The notes below the pieces were generated by a model. It was given only the letters and a program-made list of their open reading frames with translations. It ran no database searches and had not been told where the DNA came from. 18,174 nucleotides of DNA from Anaerolineales bacterium (GTDB lineage: Bacteria > Chloroflexota > Anaerolineae > Anaerolineales > E44-bin32), in assembly GCA_030642885.1 (NCBI GenBank), contig DAOWMX010000013.1:1-18174 (forward strand). The letters are read 5' to 3'. Below, one piece after another: positions 1-9,222 of the stretch (the stretch's first letter is position 1; the number at the start of each line of letters is the position of its first letter). The position numbers and the translations under genes are program-made.

Positions 1-20
1 AGCTTGATGTATGCAGGCTA

Positions 21-3000
21 TTGGGTCATTCAGCAAATCAGCTGGACAATCTAACCGACTGGATGGGAACTATGCTCAATGACACGGACATCTTGCAGTA
101 TTTAAACCAGGTCCTGAACGAAGAAGATCTTTCCAGTGCAATCCGAAAAATCCTGTATGTGCCTGAGGCATGGCGCGAGATTCACAACAACGAATTCCTC
201 ACTCTTGCTCTGGAGAAGATCGATCGTGCTGGTTGGTCCCCCGCCACCCTGGCTTCTCTAGCCCTCGGACAATCTTCGTTATCTAGCGCGCTGGACGCTC
301 TCTCCTCCGAACAAGAGAGTCGTATCTCAAATCTAATAGATTTGAATGCTGACACTGAGAGTAAAAGCCTTATCGACATCGCACTGCTCTCTGTCACGCT
401 GTTGAGAATTGCAGCCGATGAAGGGTTGGAAGGGCTAACAGAGGCGATAGTAGATAACACAGATTTCTGGGCTTCGGCGCTTTGCTGTGCGTGGCCTTAT
501 CTCGAGTTTGGACAGGAAATAATCACTGAACTAATCCGGGAAGGAAGTCAAAATTCGATAGGTCTGGTAACACAAATACTGCACTCTAACATGGATGTCC
601 TCAGTGCTGTTGAGCTTCTTTCAAATCTTGACCCTAACTTATTGCGGAAAACTTTAGTCAGTTTGAACACCATGCACGAGGATGAATTATTCTTGGCTCT
701 TTCCGAATCGGTCAATGAAGAACTCCACCCGATTCCAGCGAATAATCAACAAGATCCAGGCGCCCTTTCAGAACAAGCAATCATTCTCGCAGCTGCAGGG
801 AATACCGATGGTGCACAAGAAATCGCCTCTCAAGCCTGGGATCGAACCACATTGATCTCAGCGCAGGTGGCAGATCGTTTGGCTGATATCGCCGAGATGG
901 ATGGTGACCCGGTACTTGAAGTGGAGGCACGCAAGCAAGCGTTCCAATTGAAGCTCACGCCAAGGCGGCGTGCTGAGCTGGCAAAGGCGTACGTTCAAAT
1001 CGACCGCCCTCAAGACGCTCTCGACCTGCTCCTGGAGCCGGGGACGGCAGAAGAATTTATCGCTGCAGGTCAAGCATATGAGCTCTCAAACGAAGCTGAG
1101 CTGGCCGCGGACTACTTCATTCAAGCCTACCAACTCTCCTTAAGTGCCCCTGGACTGGATCCCACATGGATGGCCTTGCTCTCCAGCGGCCTTGATGAGT
1201 CAGGTATGTACAGCCAGGCTGTCCAGATCCTTAAAATCCTGTCTGCGCAAAAACCAGTCGATGCAGGACTAAGACATAATTTAGCTACTTTACTTGAGAA
1301 GGCTGGCGATCCTAATGCGGCAGCCGAGCAAGCATCGTTCGCGCTTACGCTAATGCCGAAATCGCTCGAATTGCGCGAAACCCTAGCTCGTAACTTGCAG
1401 AAATCCGGTCGGTCAGAACAAGCTATCCCGCATTGGCAATCCATCACTGCCCAAGACAAACAAGCACTAGCGAAGTTGAGCGCCTGCGCCCTGGAGGCCG
1501 GCGATTACACTCTAGCGAAGGTAAGCGCAGAGGAGCTTCGATCAGATAACCCCGAATCCGTGGAAGCCCAAGTCCTGCTGGGTAAAGCCCTTTCTGCCTT
1601 AGGAGAACATCAAGAAGCTGAAGCTCACTTAAAGAAAGTGACACAGCTTACCCCAAGTGATGCCGAAGCATGGATCGCTCTTTCGGAATGCCAGATGGCG
1701 ACAGGCGATGAAGATACTGCCGAGGAGACGTTGAACTCCGCTCTCCAAGCCCTGCCAGCTAATGGAGCTGTTCATATCGCCAAAGCGCATTGGCTCCGGG
1801 AAAAATCCATGCTGACTGAAGCACTCGCGCATATCCGCCAGGCCGTAGACATTGACCCCGAGCGCGCGGATTGGCTTGTTGACTATGGGGATCTGCTACG
1901 TGAACTTGGTCGCACAGAAGAAGCGACACCGATCCTGCAGGCTGCTTGCGAAAAACAGCCTGAGAACTGGAAAGCTCGCCAAGCTTTAGCGCTCACCTTC
2001 GAAAACGAGGGTGACATGGCTTCAGCGGCAGCTCTTCTTGAAAACCTTCCCACGAATCTGGACCCCGAATCTCTTTGGAACGCAGGGCGTATTCTCGTCC
2101 AGACCCCTTCCGTGCAAGGAGAAACCGCTCACGAAGTTGGTGTGAAAACACTTGAAATGGCTCGTGAGTCCGGATTTGATGACAACGCCATAGATTACTG
2201 GATTGCACATGGTCTTCATCGCCAGGATCTCAACGAGGAAGCCATCCATCATTACCAGACTTTTCTGGACAATTCAGAGGATCTCCCCAGTGATGCACAC
2301 CTTAAGGGCGTGCTCAGTCTAGCGGAGGCGGCAATTTCATTGGACGATGCTCATCTGGCAATTGCGACAATGGAGAAGCATCGCGGTCAGTACCCAACCT
2401 CTCTCGAAATGCTCATACTTCTCGCGAGAGCACATATTTCCCTCAACGACTTCAGTGCTGCAAAGAACCTCGCTCGCCAGGCCTTCGAGCGTAATCCGAT
2501 TGAGACAGATGCTCTGTCCATATTATGCATCGCTGCGGAAGCGGATGGCTCGCTGGATGAAGCCATCTCTGCACGCAAACAACTCGCCAAACTTCAACCA
2601 GAACAATCAGAGTCCTGGCTAGAACTCGCCCGACTGACATGGCTCTCAGGGGACAAGGACGCAAGCCGCAATCATCTGGCACGCAGTCTTTCCCTGGGCC
2701 GGGGAGATAAGCAAACCCTGCAGAAAGCTGCCACACTATGCGGCGAATTTAAATTCCCCCGTCTGCAATTGCGATTGCTCCAACGCGCTTCATCACTCGA
2801 TGAAAATGACCCGGGCATTCATAAGGAATTGGCGCTCGCAGCTGAAAGCATTGGGGATTTTGAACTGGCGCAGCGGGCTTGGATGCACATCGCGGATCTT
2901 CTTCCAAATGACACTCACCCCCTTGACCGTGCCGCGGAAGCACTCTGGAAATTGGATAAGAGAACCGCAGCAATTGGATTGTGGGAACAAGCGACCCAGA

Positions 3001-5210
3001 TCGATCCGGAGAATGCACTGCACTTTACCGCGCTCGGGCGAGCCTACATGCAACTTGGTGAGATTCAGCGCAGCCTGAACTGCTTTGGTCATGCATTAGC
3101 ACTTCAACCGAACGATCCAGCCTTCCTCATGGAAGCTGGCTCTGCAATGACGTGCTCGGGTTCACCTGAGGAGGGCCTGGGAGCCCTGCAGAAGGCAGTT
3201 TCACTCGTGCCGAACGATCCCATCCCCCTGATCGCTCTCGCAGAAACACTTCACCTGCTTGGACGCAATACGGATGCCCTCGCGGCTCTAGATCGGGCAG
3301 CAATACTTGCGCCCCTCTCCGTTAAAGGCTTCGCCTTACAAGCTATCACGTCTTTAGAAATGGGAGACCTTGAAAAGGCGAAGGAGACATACAAGTCGGT
3401 TCTCGATTCAGAACCTGCGAATTTTAGCGATGTTCTTTGGTCTACACGCAGCGCAGTAGCTCTCGCTGACTGGGACGCCGCCGTGCACAGAATCGAAGAA
3501 TGGATGGGCACCGGTAATGACAATCCGGAAGCTAACCTCGAATATCTCCGCGGCCAGCTTCGACTGCAAGACTTACTCTGGGTATACCGCTCGGTTTGCG
3601 AGTCGGAGGCACATGCCCCTTCACAAGTCGATTTATTAGGAGAGAGAAAGAAATATCTCCAACAAATGATCGATCAATTCATATCAACCGGCTCCAATGA
3701 ATCGATCGGCGAATTGCTCCTTACCTGGTTTGAACTAACCACAGAAGCGAAGGTTCCTGATGAATTGACAGTCTCTCAAAACATACCTCAACCCATCCTT
3801 CATGAATTCACCCAGGCGTTTGCCCTAGCTCAAATCCGGGCGAACAGACCAGCGAAGGCTGAGAATGCCCTCCTGCAAGATATTAGCACTGGTGATAAGG
3901 ACCCCTACCACCACCTCCTGCTCGGCATCAGTCAAATGATGCTTGGGAAATTTATGGATGCACAAGAGACGCTTCAACAGATTCAAAACAACCCCATGAT
4001 TCGCCCACTCGCACTTTTCGTTGAGGCTCAACTATGGCTGAAAACTGAGGACACTGAAAAAGCGATAACAGCGCTCAACAGCGCACTGTCTGACTGGCCT
4101 GATGAAGCTTCCTGGCATGCCAAGCTCGCTTTCCTCTACCAGGATAACAACAAGCTGGAAGCCGCGTTGCCCCACTGGCAGAACGCTGTTGAACTCGAAC
4201 CTGAAAACGGTGAGTACCTGACTTCACTTGCCCGTATGTATCGTCAAGCAGGTCAACTGACCGATGCGCAAGCTGCGTATGCTAAAAGCCTGCAAACGTC
4301 GACCGTCGCACCCAAAGTTTGGAAAGAGGCCGGCGAGGTTGCCCTGGCAATCGGTGATGCCGAGAAAGCCGAAGCCTGGTTCGAGAGAGCTTGCTCCCTA
4401 ATGCCATCGGATGTTGGCGTGATGATCGGAGCATCACGAGCCGCTATGGCTCTCGGGAATGTGAAACTTGCACTCGATCATGCCCGTAAAGCCTACCGCC
4501 TCGCTCCGAACAACGTGGAAGTCCTCACTGGGCTAGGCGACGTTTTCGCCCATAAAGGTAAGCTTCAGAAGGCAATCCAGATTTACGACCGGGCGTTACG
4601 CGTCTCCGAAGACGACCGAGCCGTTCAATTAGCTCGCAGCAAGCTCCTGCTTCGATTGGGGCGAACCGAGGAGGCTGCCGCTGACCTACGGACGCTTACG
4701 AATACAGAATCGGAATTCGAGGACGCGTGGGCTACGCTTTCAGAAGCGTACTCTCTGAGCGGGAACAATGATGCCGCCCTTGAAGCTGCCAACAAGGCTG
4801 CGAAACTCGCCCCTCGTAATGTGGAGTATCAGCTCCTCTTAGGACGGAAGTTCAAAGAGGTTGGTCAACTTGACCAGGCGCTTAACGTGTTGACAAAAGC
4901 TTCCTCCCTCGCCCCCGCCGACGCTCGAATTGCATGTGAACTTGGAGATGTTCACAAGGCTCGTCGGCAGGATACACAAGCTCTCGATGCATATTTACAG
5001 GCGATTACACTCGACCCTCAGGAAGCAGCCGCCTATAAACAAGCCGGATTGATCCTGAAGGTTTTGAAATCATACGGACAGGCAGCAGACATGTTTGAAA
5101 AAGTTGTTTCGCTAAATCCCCTGGATCCAGACGCTCTCCATCAGCTAGCTGCTGTACGCGCGTTGCAATTGGTCCATGGCGGTTTGGAAGAGCAGGCGGT
5201 GACCCTATGA
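21..5210 (+). CDS. Giant TPR-repeat scaffold protein (5' end uncertain)
   Basis: Up to 1,729 residues made mostly of tetratricopeptide repeats, a helical scaffold for protein-protein contacts. Repeat units with the usual pattern (W/Y..L...Y...G....A...Y..A..L.P) run from about residue 250 to 1140 and from about 1290 to 1715, room for roughly 35 units. Residues 1-240 are helical without an obvious repeat, and about 1150-1280 form a non-TPR break. No signal peptide or membrane segment is visible, so it is probably cytoplasmic. The stop overlaps the next start (ATGA, 5207-5210), so the two proteins are likely translated together. The start is unsure: the frame stays open to the left edge of the window, TTG at 21 has no good ribosome site, and ATG at 63 or 72 is a reasonable alternative; a longer gene starting outside the window is also possible. 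TPR identity is certain from sequence; partner and role are not. Confidence 0.85.
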   Translation: MGHSANQLDNLTDWMGTMLNDTDILQYLNQVLNEEDLSSAIRKILYVPEAWREIHNNEFLTLALEKIDRAGWSPATLASLALGQSSLSSALDALSSEQESRISNLIDLNADTESKSLIDIALLSVTLLRIAADEGLEGLTEAIVDNTDFWASALCCAWPYLEFGQEIITELIREGSQNSIGLVTQILHSNMDVLSAVELLSNLDPNLLRKTLVSLNTMHEDELFLALSESVNEELHPIPANNQQDPGALSEQAIILAAAGNTDGAQEIASQAWDRTTLISAQVADRLADIAEMDGDPVLEVEARKQAFQLKLTPRRRAELAKAYVQIDRPQDALDLLLEPGTAEEFIAAGQAYELSNEAELAADYFIQAYQLSLSAPGLDPTWMALLSSGLDESGMYSQAVQILKILSAQKPVDAGLRHNLATLLEKAGDPNAAAEQASFALTLMPKSLELRETLARNLQKSGRSEQAIPHWQSITAQDKQALAKLSACALEAGDYTLAKVSAEELRSDNPESVEAQVLLGKALSALGEHQEAEAHLKKVTQLTPSDAEAWIALSECQMATGDEDTAEETLNSALQALPANGAVHIAKAHWLREKSMLTEALAHIRQAVDIDPERADWLVDYGDLLRELGRTEEATPILQAACEKQPENWKARQALALTFENEGDMASAAALLENLPTNLDPESLWNAGRILVQTPSVQGETAHEVGVKTLEMARESGFDDNAIDYWIAHGLHRQDLNEEAIHHYQTFLDNSEDLPSDAHLKGVLSLAEAAISLDDAHLAIATMEKHRGQYPTSLEMLILLARAHISLNDFSAAKNLARQAFERNPIETDALSILCIAAEADGSLDEAISARKQLAKLQPEQSESWLELARLTWLSGDKDASRNHLARSLSLGRGDKQTLQKAATLCGEFKFPRLQLRLLQRASSLDENDPGIHKELALAAESIGDFELAQRAWMHIADLLPNDTHPLDRAAEALWKLDKRTAAIGLWEQATQIDPENALHFTALGRAYMQLGEIQRSLNCFGHALALQPNDPAFLMEAGSAMTCSGSPEEGLGALQKAVSLVPNDPIPLIALAETLHLLGRNTDALAALDRAAILAPLSVKGFALQAITSLEMGDLEKAKETYKSVLDSEPANFSDVLWSTRSAVALADWDAAVHRIEEWMGTGNDNPEANLEYLRGQLRLQDLLWVYRSVCESEAHAPSQVDLLGERKKYLQQMIDQFISTGSNESIGELLLTWFELTTEAKVPDELTVSQNIPQPILHEFTQAFALAQIRANRPAKAENALLQDISTGDKDPYHHLLLGISQMMLGKFMDAQETLQQIQNNPMIRPLALFVEAQLWLKTEDTEKAITALNSALSDWPDEASWHAKLAFLYQDNNKLEAALPHWQNAVELEPENGEYLTSLARMYRQAGQLTDAQAAYAKSLQTSTVAPKVWKEAGEVALAIGDAEKAEAWFERACSLMPSDVGVMIGASRAAMALGNVKLALDHARKAYRLAPNNVEVLTGLGDVFAHKGKLQKAIQIYDRALRVSEDDRAVQLARSKLLLRLGRTEEAAADLRTLTNTESEFEDAWATLSEAYSLSGNNDAALEAANKAAKLAPRNVEYQLLLGRKFKEVGQLDQALNVLTKASSLAPADARIACELGDVHKARRQDTQALDAYLQAITLDPQEAAAYKQAGLILKVLKSYGQAADMFEKVVSLNPLDPDALHQLAAVRALQLVHGGLEEQAVTL

Positions 5211-7861
5211 TCAACCGAGATACTTTCATTCACCTCATCGATACAGCATTTCTCGCTGGACGCGCTGATTACGCGGAACACACTGCGAACGATTGGCTTG
5301 CGGTATGGCCAGGCGATCTCGAAGTCCAGCTCCTGATTGCACGAGCGGAGATGGAGCAAGGTCAATTCCGTGAAGCCATTCAACGCTTGAATTCTGTTCT
5401 TTCCATCGACCCGGAGTGTATCGAAGCCTACGAACTAATGGCCAGCTCTCTGCGTACGATCGGCGAGGTCGTAAAATCGCGGATATATCAAGCTTGCGCC
5501 AAGTCCCTTCGAGGCGAGGAGTTGAATTCCCAAGAAGCTCCAGCCTGGGTTATCCAGATTCGGTTAGCATTGAAAGCTCTCGCCCGCGGGGATTTCCAGA
5601 CTGCAATTCCTGCCGCGCAAGTGGCACTTACGGCCGATCCTGATCTGGCACTGCCCACTCTCGTTGCCCTTAATGCTTCTAGAGCGGCAGGCAATCCATC
5701 TGCTGTTTCTTCATTAGCAAAAACGGGGCTTGAGCGTTGGCCGAAATGCGTCCATTTTCTCCTGATCATCGCCAATGACCTGCTTCTAGAAGAGAAAATT
5801 GACCAGGGGGTTGCATACATTCATCAAGCGGTTAGCCATGATACAAGTGGCAGGATCGCAAAGGACGTTCTGGGGAACGATCATCCCTATCGCAATCTGT
5901 GGCCCGAAGAACAATCGGCAGACCTTAGCAGACCCATTCCCGCTGATGTAGCTTCTATTCTTGGCGACAACCGCCTCTCTAGTTCCGCCAATGTCAAAAA
6001 GCGGGCTGTCGATAGCAGCCCGGATATCGAGTGTGACAGCAGAGCAGCCATTTCAGCACTGGGTGATGAGCCCGTTGCCAAGCCCGAGGCACCCGCAGCA
6101 GATTCTCTGCCTGAACCCGAACCGTGGGAATCATTCCGGGGGCCTAATGCTGGAGAACCTCGGGAGAGTGCCAAAAAGCCATTCTCCGAGGAGAGCTTGA
6201 TGGAGATAGAGCAGGATTTCCGTCGCCTTGCTAGCCGCTTGAAATCTCGGCAGCGAGCACGAGATGAAGACGGACGCTCACCAGTTTATGTTGTGCTTTC
6301 AAGCCACACACGCTTGCAGCAGAGTTTCGGCGAAGATGGCTATTTGAGGGTGAACGATGCTGTTCTCTCTCTGGTAGAAGCGATTCGCCGCCGCCCTGGA
6401 TGGGCAGCCTACCGCATCTACCCCGATGACCCGAGCACTCTCGACGCGTTTGATATCTCCCCCTGCGATCCTGGAAATGCCTGGGAGATTAAACTGCGCA
6501 TTGCGGATCTCGATCAATCTCTTGCCAAGCGAGGGGAGATGATCGGGGCTTTGCTCATTGTTGGCGGTAATGAGATCGTCCCTTTCCACCTTCTGCCAAA
6601 TCCCACAGACGACGATGACGATGTAGTGCCGTCCGACAACCCATACGCCGCAACGGATGAGAATTATTTTGCCCCAGAATGGCCTGTCGGTCGCATTCCG
6701 TTTGACCAAGATCTCGATGAACTCGTTACTCAACTGGATCGTTCGACCCGAGATCACCGCCAAACTAACCGCTCAATGGGATTGTTCCAGCGGTTAAACA
6801 TCTTGCTTTTCCGCAGATTCACACGGATCTTCAGCGGCGATAAGAAGGTTTTAGGGTACACCGCAAGCATATGGCGAAAGGCGTCGTTTTCAGTCTTCAA
6901 AACCATCGGTGATCCGCGAGCGATGATCACTTCACCGCCGACTGAAGCGGACCGGTTGCCCTCTGTTGTCATGGGACCTGCTCGCCTTTCCTATTACAAC
7001 CTTCATGGTCTGGAGGATGCGCCCGAATGGTATGGCCAACGCGATCCACTCCGCGATGATGGCAATTTGGGAGAGTTTCCCATCGCCTTACGCCCACAGG
7101 ATGTCGTAAACAGCGGCCGAGCGCCAAAAGTCGTCTTCACTGAAGCATGCTATGGGGCCAACTCCATGGCGAAAACCCCGGAATCTGCGCTCAGCCTGAA
7201 GTTCCTTTCCTCAGGCAGCCGGGCAATCGTTGGTTCGACAAAGATATCCTACGGTTCGATCACACCGCCGCTGATTGCTGCCGATTTACTCGGTCGGATC
7301 TTCTGGTTGAACCTCAATCAGAAATTACCTGTCGGCGAAGCTTTACGGCGCGCAAAACTGAAGCTCGCTACCGAGATGCACCGCCGGCAAGGTTTCCTCG
7401 ACGGTGAAGATCAGAAAACCTTGATTTCGTTTGTTCTATATGGCGATCCGCTATTCACACCTTCAAATATTGCACCCATGCCGGGAGAGAAATCCGTTAT
7501 CCGCAGGACTTCCAGACCCAAGACGATGAAGACGGTCTGTGCCCTGGGTGAATGTGAGATCTCACCTGACAAAATGAAACCGAGCTCTCTCAAGAAAGTC
7601 AAGCTCATCGTTTCTCAATATCTTCCGGGCATGCAGGATGCTGCGTGCAAGATCCATCCTCAGCACTTCCATTGCTCAGGTGAGGATCATACTTGCCCAA
7701 CCATGCAAATGGGGGCAAAATCGCAAGCACCCTCCGCCAGTGGTTCGACCATCATCACCCTCTCCAAGCACATCCCCGATGGCGATCGCAGCCACCCTCA
7801 CTTTGCCCGCATCACGCTAGACTCGTCCGGCAAAGTAACCAAGCTGGCGGTCTCCCGCTAA
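5207..7861 (+). CDS. TPR plus caspase-fold (clan CD, C25/CHAT-like) cysteine peptidase
   Basis: 884 residues. Residues 1 to about 230 are TPR-like helices; 231-350 are an acidic, Pro-rich linker; about 358-755 form a caspase-fold domain; 770-884 are a separate C-terminal module. The peptidase call rests on the clan CD dyad: His600 in YNLHG and Cys648 after a hydrophobic strand in VVFTEACYG. Before these comes a gingipain (C25)-type block with VGGNEIVPF, a run of five Asp (about 469-473) and PVGRIPF (about 495). The domain ends in FVLYGDP, as in both C25 and CHAT families. Unlike gingipains it has no signal peptide, so it probably acts in the cytoplasm, as TPR-CHAT proteins do. The tail has a Cys/His cluster (C778, C783, C814, H817, H820, H822, C823, H828, C830) and resembles the 76-residue protein encoded at 10349. 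It is translationally coupled to the upstream TPR scaffold. Substrate unknown; C25 versus CHAT membership cannot be settled by eye. Confidence 0.8.
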   Translation: MINRDTFIHLIDTAFLAGRADYAEHTANDWLAVWPGDLEVQLLIARAEMEQGQFREAIQRLNSVLSIDPECIEAYELMASSLRTIGEVVKSRIYQACAKSLRGEELNSQEAPAWVIQIRLALKALARGDFQTAIPAAQVALTADPDLALPTLVALNASRAAGNPSAVSSLAKTGLERWPKCVHFLLIIANDLLLEEKIDQGVAYIHQAVSHDTSGRIAKDVLGNDHPYRNLWPEEQSADLSRPIPADVASILGDNRLSSSANVKKRAVDSSPDIECDSRAAISALGDEPVAKPEAPAADSLPEPEPWESFRGPNAGEPRESAKKPFSEESLMEIEQDFRRLASRLKSRQRARDEDGRSPVYVVLSSHTRLQQSFGEDGYLRVNDAVLSLVEAIRRRPGWAAYRIYPDDPSTLDAFDISPCDPGNAWEIKLRIADLDQSLAKRGEMIGALLIVGGNEIVPFHLLPNPTDDDDDVVPSDNPYAATDENYFAPEWPVGRIPFDQDLDELVTQLDRSTRDHRQTNRSMGLFQRLNILLFRRFTRIFSGDKKVLGYTASIWRKASFSVFKTIGDPRAMITSPPTEADRLPSVVMGPARLSYYNLHGLEDAPEWYGQRDPLRDDGNLGEFPIALRPQDVVNSGRAPKVVFTEACYGANSMAKTPESALSLKFLSSGSRAIVGSTKISYGSITPPLIAADLLGRIFWLNLNQKLPVGEALRRAKLKLATEMHRRQGFLDGEDQKTLISFVLYGDPLFTPSNIAPMPGEKSVIRRTSRPKTMKTVCALGECEISPDKMKPSSLKKVKLIVSQYLPGMQDAACKIHPQHFHCSGEDHTCPTMQMGAKSQAPSASGSTIITLSKHIPDGDRSHPHFARITLDSSGKVTKLAVSR

Positions 7862-7880
7862 TACCACGATCACAGGGATA

Positions 7881-7896
7881 TGGCACGTTTCTTGCA
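7881..7896 (+). promoter_or_regulatory. Candidate sigma-54 (-24/-12) promoter
   Basis: TGGCACGTTTCTTGCA matches the RpoN consensus TGGCAC-N5-TTGCW at every fixed base, with GG and GC 10 nt apart. It lies in the only untranslated gap (66 nt) between the caspase-like gene and the TIM-barrel gene. The predicted transcript start (about 7907) falls just before an AGGAAGG ribosome site (7908-7914) and the ATG at 7927. No upstream activator site is obvious. Whether this organism has RpoN is unknown from this window, so function is inferred. Confidence 0.45.
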
Positions 7897-7926
7897 TCTA
7901 TCTATGCAGGAAGGAATCAAAGTGCC

Positions 7927-9222
7927 ATGTCCCTAGAATTTGATCGACTCGGTTTTCATTATTATCACGACCAACAGCACTACACACAGGTGGATCTTGA
8001 CCGCTGGCTGCCAATTTTCCAATCCATTAATACAACCTGGCTCACTCTGAGCGGCTCTTGTTCGCAAGCCATCCCCGAGTTCTTCCTGCGTGAACTGATC
8101 GAGGCGGGTATCAAGCCGATCATCCACCTCGAGGCATCCATCGACGAAATCAACGTTCGCTCTCTCACACCGCTTTTCGCGAGCTACGCGGATTGCGATA
8201 TCAAACACATCGTGCTCCACGACCGCCCGAATATGCGTGCCCAATGGGACCCCTCGAGCTGGTCCCGCGGTGATCTGGTCGAGCGATTCCTCGACCATCT
8301 GATCCCCTTGTTCGAGCTCCAGACCGAGTATGGCCTCAACCCGATTTTCCCCCCCTTAGAACCCGGTGGCGACTATTGGGATACCGCATTTCTGCGAACA
8401 GCCCTGGGTTCACTCCAGCGCAGAGGAAAGAGCGAATTGCTACAGAATCTCACGCTCGGCCTTTACCAATGGAGCTATGGCAAACCGCTCGATTGGGGAG
8501 CTGGTGGTCCAGAGAGCTGGACCTCTGCACGGCCCTACAACACTCCCGACAACAGCCAGGATCACCGTGGTTTCCGAATAAATGAATGGTATTCAGCCAT
8601 CTGCCGCGATGTTATTGGAACTGAACTTCCAACGATGGTGCTCGCTGGCGGAATTTTCCCCCAGTCCCAGGATGGTGAACCAGGTAATGATGCAGATCTT
8701 ATTGCGATGACTGAAATTCTTTCGCATGTCAGGTGCGATGAACTCCCAAGCAAGGCCCTCAACCTCGCTTTGGACCCACATACAGTTTCTGAAGGATTAC
8801 GCGAGGGCTGGGATGCGATCCTAGAAAAACCTTCACCATCGACACGAATAAGAGCCAAGGTCAAAAAACTATTCACCGTTGAGGAAACGAGCCCCACAAA
8901 TTCTAGTCAAAATAAATTATTCTCTCATTACGTTCTTCTTCCGATGACAAGTTTACGCAACATAGCTAAGGATTGGGTTGATATAGGGCCCTTTGCCCTG
9001 GCCGTGAAACCTGTTGTAGGTTTTTCTGCGGGAGAAGCTCAATTCGCTGAGCGAGTGACGATCATCGGCAGCGAGACGGATATTCCTGCCGCTATCGAAG
9101 AGCAGCTGAGCAGCGCAGGCTGTGATGTCAATCGCTTTCAAATGGCTGATGCATCAGAACTTCTTGTGATGGCAGCCGAACTCGCTTCAAAGAACCTCAC
9201 TTCTGGAGTTGTCAATGTCTGA
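7927..9222 (+). CDS. Glycoside-hydrolase-like TIM-barrel protein, cytoplasmic
   Basis: 432 residues from the ATG at 7927, chosen because AGGAAGG lies 12 nt upstream and because upstream codons in this frame overlap the previous gene. Residues 1 to about 300 look like a TIM barrel of the glycosidase type: an N-terminal FDRLGFHYYHD strand, alternating strand-helix segments, a PPLEPGGDYWD motif (Glu145) and an INEWYSAI motif (Glu220). The two Glu could be an acid/base and nucleophile pair, but this is a guess by analogy with (beta/alpha)8 hydrolases. Residues about 350-425 form a second small alpha/beta domain (KPVVGFSAGEA, then RVTIIGSE). There is no signal peptide, which is odd for a carbohydrate enzyme. 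Its stop overlaps the ftsZ-like start by 8 nt (ATGTCTGA), so the two are likely co-translated. I do not recognise a characterised family member; substrate unknown. Confidence 0.6.
   Translation: MSLEFDRLGFHYYHDQQHYTQVDLDRWLPIFQSINTTWLTLSGSCSQAIPEFFLRELIEAGIKPIIHLEASIDEINVRSLTPLFASYADCDIKHIVLHDRPNMRAQWDPSSWSRGDLVERFLDHLIPLFELQTEYGLNPIFPPLEPGGDYWDTAFLRTALGSLQRRGKSELLQNLTLGLYQWSYGKPLDWGAGGPESWTSARPYNTPDNSQDHRGFRINEWYSAICRDVIGTELPTMVLAGGIFPQSQDGEPGNDADLIAMTEILSHVRCDELPSKALNLALDPHTVSEGLREGWDAILEKPSPSTRIRAKVKKLFTVEETSPTNSSQNKLFSHYVLLPMTSLRNIAKDWVDIGPFALAVKPVVGFSAGEAQFAERVTIIGSETDIPAAIEEQLSSAGCDVNRFQMADASELLVMAAELASKNLTSGVVNV

Noticed and set aside
7693..7926. A longer upstream start for the TIM-barrel protein
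   Set aside because: It would overlap the end of the caspase-like gene in another frame, cover the sigma-54-like site, and give low-complexity His/Pro/Ser residues unlike the rest; the ATG at 7927 has a ribosome site.
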